Shown piece by piece: positions 5,743-11,875 of a DNA stretch of 11,875 bases. The notes beneath the pieces were generated by a model. That model saw only the letters and a list, made by a program, of their open reading frames with translations. It had not been told where the DNA came from and made no database searches. The stretch covers positions 1-11,875 of the forward strand of contig DATJSJ010000008.1 of assembly GCA_035504175.1 (NCBI GenBank), written 5' to 3'. Numbering within the stretch: position 1 is the first letter of the stretch; every line of letters starts with the position of its first letter. This stretch comes from DATJSJ01 sp035504175 (GTDB lineage: Bacteria > Pseudomonadota > Alphaproteobacteria > Acetobacterales > Acetobacteraceae). A program made the position numbers and the translations under genes.

Positions 5743-6408
5743 TCAGCTCACCGGGCCGTGCGGCCCGTCGGACGGGTCGTGCTGCCCCATGCGCAGCAGG
5801 GCAAGCAGCGAGGCGGCACGATCGGCGTCCGTCGCCGCCTCCAGCAGCGCCTGCTTCTCCGCCGGATCGAACGGGCAGACCATGCACAGCGTCGCGACCA
5901 GCACGTCGTCGCGCATGGCGCCGATCGCCTCCCAGTTGGCCTCGAAGCTGCGCGCGGCGAAATAGCTGCGCAGCGCGTCGAGCAGCGTCTCCCGGTCGAT
6001 GCCGATCGGATGCGGCGCCAGATCGAGATCGTCGCCGTAGGGCGAGAAATCCGCGCGGGCGCGACGATAGCCGCGCCGCACCCCGAGTTCCTCGCAGAAG
6101 CGGAAGCGGATCACCCCGGTCAGCGTGATCAGGTAGCGCCCGTCCTCGGTTTCGCTGAACGCGGAAAGCCGGCCGAGGCAGCCGACCCGGAACAGGCCCG
6201 GCCCGTGCTCGGTCTCCACCGCCTGCGCGTCGGGCTGGATCATGCCGAACATGCGGTGCTGCCCCAGCGCGTCCTCGACCATCGCGACGTAGCGCGGCTC
6301 GAAGATGTTGAGCGGCAGCCGGCCCTGCGGCAGCAGCAGGGCCCGCGCCAGCGGAAAGATCGGAAACGCGGAGGGCAGCTCCTCGGGTCGCGGATGGAAT
6401 CCCGCCAT
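5743..6408 (-). CDS. Lon substrate-binding (N-terminal domain) protein, COG2802 type
   Basis: This 221-residue stand-alone LON_substr_bdg domain has no AAA or protease part. The family features are the opening FPIFPLARALLLPQG followed by LNIFEPRY, the GMIQP strand, GCLGRL, and the GRYLITLTGVIRFR strand, with a helical C-terminus containing the CPFDPAEKQALLEA segment. The ATG at 6408 shares a base with the upstream stop (TGATG) and no independent ribosome site is evident, so translation should depend on the chaperedoxin gene. The known Lon N-domain binds unfolded substrates. Neighbouring a holdase-thioredoxin, it may act in handling damaged proteins, but stand-alone members have no firm function. 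Cys residues (FCEE, LCMVC) are present but not in a recognised site. Confidence 0.9.
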   Translation of the reverse strand: MAGFHPRPEELPSAFPIFPLARALLLPQGRLPLNIFEPRYVAMVEDALGQHRMFGMIQPDAQAVETEHGPGLFRVGCLGRLSAFSETEDGRYLITLTGVIRFRFCEELGVRRGYRRARADFSPYGDDLDLAPHPIGIDRETLLDALRSYFAARSFEANWEAIGAMRDDVLVATLCMVCPFDPAEKQALLEAATDADRAASLLALLRMGQHDPSDGPHGPVS

Positions 6409-7361
6409 CAGCTGAAGAGCAGGGCGGACAGCTTGCGGCGCGCGGCGATCGCCGCCGGGTCCTCGAGCCCCCAGGCCTCGAAGAATTTCAGCAGCTGCAG
6501 CCGCGCCGCGTCCTCGTTCCAGCCGCGCTGCCGGCGGACGATCTCGAGCAGCGAATCCGCCGCCTCCTCGCGCCGGCCCATGGCATTGAGCGCGGTCGCG
6601 AGCTCGTAGCGCGCAGCGTGATCCGCCGGATCGGCGGCCAGGCGCTGCTCCAGGCCCTGCAACTCGCTCGTGGCCTGCCGGCCTTCCTCGGCGAGTGCCA
6701 GGGCGCTGCGGGCGCCGGCAATCTCGGCATGATCGGCGAGACTGGCCGGCACGCGGCCCAGCACCTCCCGCGCCGCTTCCTCGTCGCCGGCGGCCATCCG
6801 GGCGCGGATCAGCCCGCCCCAGGCATCGGCGTTCTCCGGCTCCTGCTGCAGCACCGCCTCGAACAGGTCGGCGGCGTCGAGCGGGTCGCCCTGCTCCAGG
6901 GCCGCGCGCGCTTCGGCGACCAGGTCGGCGGCGGGCATGGCGCCGCCGGCGATCTTGAGCAGGCTCTCGACGAAGCGCCGCACCTCGGATTCCGGCAGCG
7001 CGCCCTGGAACAGATCGGCGATCTGTCCCTGCCAGAAGGCGGCGACGGTCGGCACGGATTGCAGCGGCAGGCCGAGCTGGGCGAGCTGCTGCACCAGCGC
7101 GCGGTTCTTGTCGATGTCGATCTTGACCAGCTTCACCCGGCCGCCGGCGGCGCGCACCACCTTCTCCAGGGTCGGGGTGAGCTGTTTGCACGGGCCGCAC
7201 CAGGTGGCCCAGAAGTCGACGATCACCGGCACGCTGCGCGAGGCGTCGATGACGTCCGGCATGAAGCTGCGCTGATCGCCCTCCATGATCATTCCGCCCG
7301 CATCCGGGCCGGAAGCCGCGGGCTGCGCCGCCTGGGAGGGCTGACCGATGAGGAGATCCAT
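6408..7361 (-). CDS. cnoX: CnoX-type chaperedoxin (thioredoxin-TPR protein, YbbN family)
   Basis: This 317-residue cytoplasmic protein has a thioredoxin domain at about residues 30-140 and TPR-like helices from about 150 to the end. The active site is an intact WCGPC (Cys55, Cys58), with VPTV supplying the cis-Pro. Known CnoX proteins hold unfolding proteins during oxidative or chlorine stress and hand them to GroEL; E. coli YbbN lacks the first active Cys, whereas alphaproteobacterial forms keep both, as here. The ATG at 7361 starts a MDLLIGQ sequence; longer in-frame starts (up to 7487) add a low-complexity Arg/Pro/Gly stretch unlike the family. No good Shine-Dalgarno sequence is visible. 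Its stop overlaps the Lon-domain start, and it leads a four-gene protein-homeostasis operon. Confidence 0.92.
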   Translation of the reverse strand: MDLLIGQPSQAAQPAASGPDAGGMIMEGDQRSFMPDVIDASRSVPVIVDFWATWCGPCKQLTPTLEKVVRAAGGRVKLVKIDIDKNRALVQQLAQLGLPLQSVPTVAAFWQGQIADLFQGALPESEVRRFVESLLKIAGGAMPAADLVAEARAALEQGDPLDAADLFEAVLQQEPENADAWGGLIRARMAAGDEEAAREVLGRVPASLADHAEIAGARSALALAEEGRQATSELQGLEQRLAADPADHAARYELATALNAMGRREEAADSLLEIVRRQRGWNEDAARLQLLKFFEAWGLEDPAAIAARRKLSALLFS

Positions 7362-7388
7362 GGGAGCTAACCTGTCCTGACCGTGGCC

Positions 7389-7418
7389 ATAAGATGCGTC
7401 GCCGCGCCGCGCGCGCAA
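7389..7418 (-). promoter_or_regulatory. Possible promoter of the cnoX operon
   Basis: On the minus strand TTGCGC (7413-7418) and TCTTAT (7389-7394) are 18 nt apart, with the cnoX ATG 27 nt beyond the -10. This is a weak match, offered because no better pair is visible in the 151-nt gap before the operon. Confidence 0.3.
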
Positions 7419-7484
7419 GCCGATTGCCGGGCCCCGCCGGCTGCATTGCTCGCCCGGCCGCGGGTCCTCGGGCGCGGCGGGGCT

Positions 7485-7499
7485 CACCGTTTTGCGGTG
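7485..7499 (-). terminator. Small hairpin after the ABC permease gene
   Basis: On the minus strand CACCG-CAAAA-CGGTG forms a 5-bp stem with a 5-nt loop, starting 14 nt after the permease stop. No T-run follows. It is a plausible 3' end for the exporter mRNA, but too short to be sure. Confidence 0.25.
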
Positions 7500-7512
7500 C
7501 CGCCGCGATGTT

Positions 7513-8370
7513 TCATTCGCCGATCGCGAGCAGCGCCCCGCGCAGCCGCGCCTGGCGGAACTGGCGGGCGAACAGCAGCACGCCGGCGCCGAGCCAGAGC
7601 AGATTCAGTCCAAAGGCCCAGGCGAGCTGGTCCCAGCGGATCACCCCCTGGTTCAGCACCGCCCGCATGCCCTCGAAGACATGCGCCGAAGGCAGGGCGA
7701 GCGCGATCGGCCGCATCGCGGCCGGCAGCACCGAGACCGGGTAGAACACCGCCGAGAACGGGGTGAACCCGAACAGCACCGACCAGACCAGCCCCTCCGC
7801 CCCGGCGCCATGGCGCAGGATCAGCGAGACCACGCCGAGTGCCACCCACCAGCCCATGATCATCAGATTGGCGAAGAACAGCACGATGATCGGGCCGAGC
7901 GTGAAGACGTTGAACGCGTAAAGCCCCCAGGCGAGGGCCATGGCCGGCGCCACACCCACCAGCATACGCAGGAAGGAGACGACGATCAGCCCGACCACCA
8001 TTTCCGAGGGCCGCAAGGGGCTGACGAAGATATGGCCGAGATTGCGCGACCACATCTCCTCCATGAAGCTCGCCGCGAAGCCCATCTGGCTGCGCAGCGC
8101 CACTTCCCAGAGCAGCATGCCGCCGAGCAGCAGGCTGGCGGCGAGCGTCAGGCCGCCGCTGCCGGCGCGGGCCGAGAGAAACCGCGCGGTGAAGCCCCAG
8201 ATGCACATGTTGAGGATCGGCCAGTAGGCGAGGTCGAGCACGCGCGGCCAGGACCGGCGGTAGAGCGCGAAATGGCGGTAGATCAGGCCCCAGATGCGCC
8301 GCGCCGCGCCCGCGAGGTGACCCGCGACGGGCGCGGCCGGCATGGCGGCGCCGGCGGGCGACGCGCTCAT
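7513..8370 (-). CDS. ABC-2 type exporter permease
   Basis: This 285-residue integral membrane protein of the ABC-2 family (NodJ-like architecture) begins with a short cytoplasmic Ala/Pro-rich tail, then RRIWGLIYRHFALYRRSWPRV, then about six membrane segments. One of these is YWPILNMCIWGF, followed by a helical pair around SLLLGGMLLWEVAL, the intracellular stretch EEMWSRNLGHIFVSPLRP with the SPLRPSE motif common in this family, and a closing membrane segment near LNLLWLGAGVLLF. It would form the channel of an exporter with the upstream ATPase, as a homodimer. The ATG overlaps the ATPase stop (ATGA). The substrate cannot be told from sequence. Confidence 0.93.
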   Translation of the reverse strand: MSASPAGAAMPAAPVAGHLAGAARRIWGLIYRHFALYRRSWPRVLDLAYWPILNMCIWGFTARFLSARAGSGGLTLAASLLLGGMLLWEVALRSQMGFAASFMEEMWSRNLGHIFVSPLRPSEMVVGLIVVSFLRMLVGVAPAMALAWGLYAFNVFTLGPIIVLFFANLMIMGWWVALGVVSLILRHGAGAEGLVWSVLFGFTPFSAVFYPVSVLPAAMRPIALALPSAHVFEGMRAVLNQGVIRWDQLAWAFGLNLLWLGAGVLLFARQFRQARLRGALLAIGE

Positions 8371-9107
8371 GCCGCGGCCGCGGCGCGGCGGTTGCGGGCG
8401 ATGTCGAGGAACACCTGCTCGAGATCCTCCCGCCCGTAGCGCGCGAGGAGCTGCGCCGGACTGCCGCGATCGACGATGCGGCCGCGCTTGAGCATCAGCA
8501 CCTGGCCGCAGAGCCGTTCCACCTCCGCCATGTTGTGCGAGGCCAGGAGAATGGTGCAGCCGCTGGCGGCGCGATAGCGCTCCAGCCAGGCGCGCACCCA
8601 ATCGCCGGTATCGGGATCGAGGCTGGCGGTCGGCTCGTCCAGGAGCAGCACCTCGGGCCGGTTGATCAGCGCCTTGGCCAGTGCCACCCGCGTCTTCTGC
8701 CCGGCCGAGAGCGCGCCGGCCGGGCGGCGCAGCAGGTCGGTGAGATCGAGCTCCGCCGCCAGCTCCGCGATCCGCGCCTCCAGGCATGGCACGCCGTAGA
8801 GATGGCCATAGACGCGGAGATTTTCCGCAACCGACAGGCGCTGCGGCAGCGCGACGTAAGGCGAGGAGAAGTTCATCCGGGCGAGTGCGGCAAACCGGTC
8901 GCGCGCCATGTCGTGGCCGAGAATCTCGATCCGCCCCGCGGTCGGCAGCAGCAGACCGAGCAGCATGGCGATGGTCGTGGTCTTGCCGGCGCCGTTGCCG
9001 CCGAGCAGCCCGGTGGTGATGCCGGGCGCGACCGCGAAGTCGACCGCGTCGACCGCCAGCGTCTCGCCGTACCGCTTCGTCAGACCCTGCACCCGGATCG
9101 CGTCCAT
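8367..9107 (-). CDS. ABC exporter ATP-binding protein
   Basis: This 246-residue ATPase powers the exporter whose permease follows. Visible motifs are Walker A GGNGAGKT (36-43), signature LSAGQ (133-137, variant of LSGGQ), Walker B VLLLDEP (153-159), D-loop SLDP and switch His191. The usual Q-loop Gln is not obvious: the stretch NFSSPYVALPQ (79-89) stands where a VPQ-type Q-loop normally sits. I recall a similar MNFSSPYV stretch in related exporter ATPases, so this may be a subfamily trait. The ATG at 9107 has no Shine-Dalgarno sequence and begins 6 nt after a possible -10 box (9114-9119). Co-translation with the permease is implied by the 4-nt overlap. Substrate is unknown. Confidence 0.93.
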   Translation of the reverse strand: MDAIRVQGLTKRYGETLAVDAVDFAVAPGITTGLLGGNGAGKTTTIAMLLGLLLPTAGRIEILGHDMARDRFAALARMNFSSPYVALPQRLSVAENLRVYGHLYGVPCLEARIAELAAELDLTDLLRRPAGALSAGQKTRVALAKALINRPEVLLLDEPTASLDPDTGDWVRAWLERYRAASGCTILLASHNMAEVERLCGQVLMLKRGRIVDRGSPAQLLARYGREDLEQVFLDIARNRRAAAAA

Positions 9108-9113
9108 CGCAGG

Positions 9114-9142
9114 GGGATAGGCGGCGGCACTGCCGCGGACAA
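9114..9142 (-). promoter_or_regulatory. Possible leaderless promoter of the ABC exporter operon
   Basis: On the minus strand TTGTCC (9137-9142) and TATCCC (9114-9119) are 17 nt apart, and the ATPase ATG starts 6 nt after the -10. The gene lacks a Shine-Dalgarno sequence, consistent with a leaderless mRNA. The spacer holds a perfect GCGGC-ACT-GCCGC inverted repeat (9124-9136), a possible operator. Box similarity is only moderate. Confidence 0.4.
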
Positions 9143-9252
9143 GGGCGGCCCCGCCGGGTCCGGGCCGGCATGCCGCTCAGTCATGGCACCATGGCGCCCC
9201 GATCGCTCTTTCCCTGCCCGGCGTGCCCACCGCGGAGCGCGCCCGGGTCAGG

Positions 9253-10386
9253 TCACGCGACGATCGCCCGTCCCTGGAACAGACCGATGCCGAGCTGCGC
9301 ACCCCAGTCGAGCGCTGCCGGCTCGTCGACCCGGGCAAGCACAACGCGCGACGGGTCCGGCGCTGCCAGCCGAAGCGCCGCGGCATGCTGGGGCAGGTCC
9401 GGTGTCCAGTGCACCTGGAGGTAGTCGAGATCGAGCCGCGGCAGCGGCAGCATCGGGAGCTGGGCGTGGGAGACTGCCCGCAGCAGCAGTCGGTAGCCGC
9501 GCGTGCGGGCGAAATCGCGCGCGAACAGGAAGGCGGCGAGATCGGCGAGGATGTCGGCCGGCAGCAGGTTCAGCACCACCTGGTCGCGCAGCGCGATCGG
9601 CAGCGCCGCATCGAACCGGAGGAATTCCGGCGACAGGATGGTGGCAATGTTGAGATCGAGGGCGAACGGGCCGGCCCCGGCGAGCTCTCCCGGCGCGGCG
9701 AGCAGGGCCAGCATCCGGCGGTCGAGCGTGCGGGTCAGGCGACGGAACAGCCAGGGATCCGCCTTCGGCGCCCGGTCCGGCGCCAGGCACAGGGTGAGCT
9801 CGTCGATGGAAAGGAAGCGTCTCTCCCAGGCGAGGCGCATCTTGTCGCCCGACCTGCGGCAGATGCGCTTGCGCCGGGCAAAGCTCGCGACATTCGCCTG
9901 CGCGAGCGCCGCCTCGAGCGCTGCCAGGGCGGTGACGTCCAGCGGTGCGACCAGGGCCTCCGCGGGCGTGAATTGCTCCGCCGGGCGCGCCTCCTCGGCG
10001 ACCGCCTGCAGCAGCGCGTCGCCGCCATCCGGCAGATCGAACAGCGCCACCAGATCGGGCTTGTCGATCACCGGCGCATCGGCAAGCAGATGATCGAGCA
10101 CCGAGCGCACTTTCGCCACCTGCGCTTCCGCGTCGCCGCGCCAGATGACGGCAAGGGCGGCGGGATGTGGCTGGAAGCTGCGGGCGCGGTCGCCGAGCGC
10201 CAGCGGCTCGATTGCCGCCCGGATCAGTCGCAGGTGATGCGGCTTCGCGAGCTGCGGCGGCAGGCGGGAAAGCCGCAGCAGCAGCGCGCGGCGGACGGCG
10301 CCGGCGGTCGCGCAGTCGCGCACCAGTGCGGTCAGCGCCTCGCCTCCGGCCGGAGCCTGGCGCGCGGCGATCGCGACCGCGCCCAT
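9253..10386 (-). CDS. Degenerate GGDEF-EAL-like protein, downstream paralogue
   Basis: This 377-residue protein is a shorter paralogue of the gene upstream. Shared landmarks in order are a helical N-terminus RALLLRLSRLPP..KPHH, a central ADPWLFRRLTRTLDRRML, the NLL strand, LDLDYLQVHWTPDL and the C-terminal ALDWG..LGIGLFQGR. The last two match where EAL domains have KID and the closing LG..QG motif, but the Lys is replaced (YLQVH), no EAL, DDFG or EGVE motif is visible, and it should not hydrolyse cyclic di-GMP. The N-terminal part has lost any GGDEF motif. The ATG at 10386 shares its A with the upstream stop (TAATG), so translation is coupled. Possible roles are cyclic di-GMP binding, partner binding or a scaffold; these are guesses. 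The EAL relationship is by eye, not by alignment. Confidence 0.72.
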   Translation of the reverse strand: MGAVAIAARQAPAGGEALTALVRDCATAGAVRRALLLRLSRLPPQLAKPHHLRLIRAAIEPLALGDRARSFQPHPAALAVIWRGDAEAQVAKVRSVLDHLLADAPVIDKPDLVALFDLPDGGDALLQAVAEEARPAEQFTPAEALVAPLDVTALAALEAALAQANVASFARRKRICRRSGDKMRLAWERRFLSIDELTLCLAPDRAPKADPWLFRRLTRTLDRRMLALLAAPGELAGAGPFALDLNIATILSPEFLRFDAALPIALRDQVVLNLLPADILADLAAFLFARDFARTRGYRLLLRAVSHAQLPMLPLPRLDLDYLQVHWTPDLPQHAAALRLAAPDPSRVVLARVDEPAALDWGAQLGIGLFQGRAIVA

Positions 10387-11870
10387 TAGCGTGCCACCCG
10401 TGCCGGGGCGGGGCTGCCGAACAGCGGCGCCCCCGCATCCAGCAGCGCGTGGTTCAGGCAGAAGCGCCGTCCGGCCGGGCTGATCGCGGCGGCGCGCTCC
10501 ACGCACTGTCGCAACGTACAGGCGCGCGCATGCGGGCAGGCGACGATGCGGGCGGCACCGAGAATGGCGTCCACGTGGCGACCCTGGAAGCGGCGGATGC
10601 CCTGCGCCAGGCCCCAGTCCAGCGCCCGCTCCGTCTCGGCCCGCTGCAGCACGATCCGATCCGGCCCGATCGCGGTGAGTGCCGCGGCGATCGCGGCCCG
10701 TTCGGCGCCGGGGCGGTCGGCCAGGGCCGGTGTCCATTCCAGCTTCACCAGGTCGGCATCGAGCCGCGACGGATCGGTGAGCTGCAGTGCCAGGTGCGTC
10801 ACCCCGTCCAGCACCAGCGTTACGCCTGCGGCACCGCTGCGCTGGCGCAGCCTGGCATACGAGTCTGGATCGGCGCAGGCATCGAGCAGCTGGACTTCGA
10901 CGCCCGCCCGAACGTCCGCGGCGCGGCAGGCGGCAGCGAAGCTCTCGAACGCCGCCGACAGCGCCGCCGGCAGTGTCAGGTTGAGATGCAAAGCCGGTCC
11001 GTCCGCCGGCGGCTGCGGACCGGCGTGCACCTCCTGCCGCATCCGGTCGAGCATGTGGGCGTCGAGTCGGCCGGCGAGGTGGCGGAACAGGAACGGATCG
11101 GCGGTCAGGGCATCGCGCCAGGCGATCCCGCGGCCGAGCCCCGCGGCGGCCAGCCGCGCCTGCAGCAGGGCGAGGGAGAACGTCACCTCCCGGAACAGTG
11201 GCTGGAGCCGGCCCTGAGCACCGGCGGTGACCAGCACCGCGGTCTGGCGCTGCATCAGATCGGCGATGCCGGTGCTGCGGATCACCGCCTCCAGCTCGGC
11301 GAGGGCGGTCGGCGCCAGGTTCGGCTCCGGCGCGACGGGAACGGGTTCCGGCGCGTCGGTGATCCGCGCGTCGAGATAGGCGACGATCGATTCCCGCGCC
11401 TGGTCGAGCGCCCAGACCGAGATCAGCTGCGAGGGGTCGGGCGCGTCGACCCGGAACAGCCGGGCGAGGGTTGCGGGCAGCTGCGGCAAATCGGTGCCGA
11501 CCGCGCCGCCGGCGCCGAGCGGACCGGCCACGCCGCGACAGAGCAGGACGAGGTCGCCGTTGCGAAGGGGAAACACATCGCCGTCATGGCGCTGCGCGGC
11601 CTCGTGCAGCAGCGCACGGGCGATCCGGCGATGATGCGGGCGCGGTGCCGGCGGCGGCATGCGCGAGAGGTGCAGCACCAGCATCATGCGGTCACGCGGG
11701 GCGCGGCAGGCGCGCTCCACCGCCTCCGCCAGTCGCCGCTCCGGCGCGGGAGCGAGGGTCGCGGGCGATCTCTCCGCGTTCACCCTCGGCCCCTGCCGAC
11801 CTGGCTTCGCCATTCGCGGCGCGAAGGCCGGCGGCGGGACAGGAACAATCTGCTGCAGCTGTGCCGGCAT
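10386..11870 (-). CDS. Degenerate GGDEF-EAL-like protein with C-terminal Cys cluster
   Basis: This 494-residue protein has a low-complexity Pro/Ala tail (1-45). A GGDEF-like region without the motif (about 55-165) follows: RIARALLHEA, then GDVFPLRNGDLVLL placed like the R-GGDEF strand. An EAL-like region (about 200-440) has LNLTLP where NLS is expected, VTLVLDG where the LDDFG pair sits, LVKLEW for LKID, and AETERALDWGLAQGIRRFQGR for the EGVETe..LG..QG block. The Glu of EAL and one Asp of the pair are gone, so catalysis is unlikely. After the fold comes an extra segment with Cys445, 451, 456 and 471. The start is taken at 11870, 5 nt from the window end, so the true start may lie beyond it; ATG at 11816 is an alternative. 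It overlaps the paralogue's ATG by one base. Confidence 0.7.
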   Translation of the reverse strand: MPAQLQQIVPVPPPAFAPRMAKPGRQGPRVNAERSPATLAPAPERRLAEAVERACRAPRDRMMLVLHLSRMPPPAPRPHHRRIARALLHEAAQRHDGDVFPLRNGDLVLLCRGVAGPLGAGGAVGTDLPQLPATLARLFRVDAPDPSQLISVWALDQARESIVAYLDARITDAPEPVPVAPEPNLAPTALAELEAVIRSTGIADLMQRQTAVLVTAGAQGRLQPLFREVTFSLALLQARLAAAGLGRGIAWRDALTADPFLFRHLAGRLDAHMLDRMRQEVHAGPQPPADGPALHLNLTLPAALSAAFESFAAACRAADVRAGVEVQLLDACADPDSYARLRQRSGAAGVTLVLDGVTHLALQLTDPSRLDADLVKLEWTPALADRPGAERAAIAAALTAIGPDRIVLQRAETERALDWGLAQGIRRFQGRHVDAILGAARIVACPHARACTLRQCVERAAAISPAGRRFCLNHALLDAGAPLFGSPAPARVAR

Positions 11871-11875
11871 CGTAT

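Noticed and set aside
5743..7446. A single fused 567-residue thioredoxin/Lon-domain protein
   Set aside because: Its N-terminal part is out of frame with the thioredoxin gene. The real Lon-domain protein starts at the TGATG junction at 6408.
7513..9171. A single 552-residue ATPase-permease fusion
   Set aside because: Only the permease part is in frame; the ATPase is read in another frame ending in an ATGA overlap at 8367-8370, so these are two proteins.
9108..9252. Small gene between the EAL-like pair and the ABC operon
   Set aside because: No frame with a ribosome site and sensible composition is visible; I see only a possible promoter and a short inverted repeat.
9223..10389. Rightward 388-residue frame opposite the EAL-like paralogue
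   Set aside because: It is an Arg/Gln/Gly-rich shadow with no motifs; the leftward gene is supported by its paralogue next door.

Overview
The window is GC-rich, densely coded DNA with short gaps, many 1-4 nt gene overlaps and no RNA genes, insertion sequences or CRISPR arrays that I can see. The proteins (a SqrR/BigR-type ArsR regulator, a CnoX with an intact WCGPC site, a Trm112-like UPF0434 protein with one Cys, and the thioredoxin - Lon-substrate-domain - UPF0434 - DUF971 cluster) point to an alphaproteobacterium, perhaps of the Rhodospirillales/Acetobacteraceae type. The taxonomic placement is inference.

Region 1 (5-1665) looks like a reactive-sulfur module built around a divergent promoter. 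Leftward run an ArsR-family repressor, with two Cys at the spacing known for persulfide-sensing SqrR/BigR proteins, and a single-domain rhodanese. Rightward run a TrxC-type thioredoxin with an N-terminal zinc ribbon and a small DUF2892 membrane protein. In E. coli YgaP the rhodanese and DUF2892 domains are one polypeptide; here they lie on opposite sides of the regulator's promoter. That promoter has a near-consensus -35/-10 with 17-bp spacing and the regulator's ATG about 7 nt past the -10, so the mRNA is probably leaderless. It is embedded in a dyad that also holds a weaker opposite-facing promoter.

Region 2 (1810-5052) is a rightward three-gene set, all with export signals: a small Cys-containing periplasmic protein or lipoprotein, a pentapeptide-repeat-like protein with a membrane-spanning C-terminus, and an exported M48-like zinc metallopeptidase with a Tat-like signal. 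The coupling (TTGA overlap, then a 13-nt gap) suggests a joint function in the envelope. I do not recognise this set, and it is the best candidate here for an undescribed system.

Region 3 (5143-7361, leftward) is a housekeeping operon: CnoX-type chaperedoxin, Lon-substrate-binding-domain protein, Trm112-like UPF0434 protein and DUF971 protein. Region 4 (7513-9107, leftward) is a two-gene ABC-2 exporter: an ATPase, possibly with a leaderless mRNA, and a permease overlapping by ATGA. Region 5 (9253-11870, leftward) is a pair of tandem paralogues joined by TAATG, which I read as degenerate GGDEF-EAL proteins without the catalytic residues; the upstream one carries an extra C-terminal four-Cys cluster.
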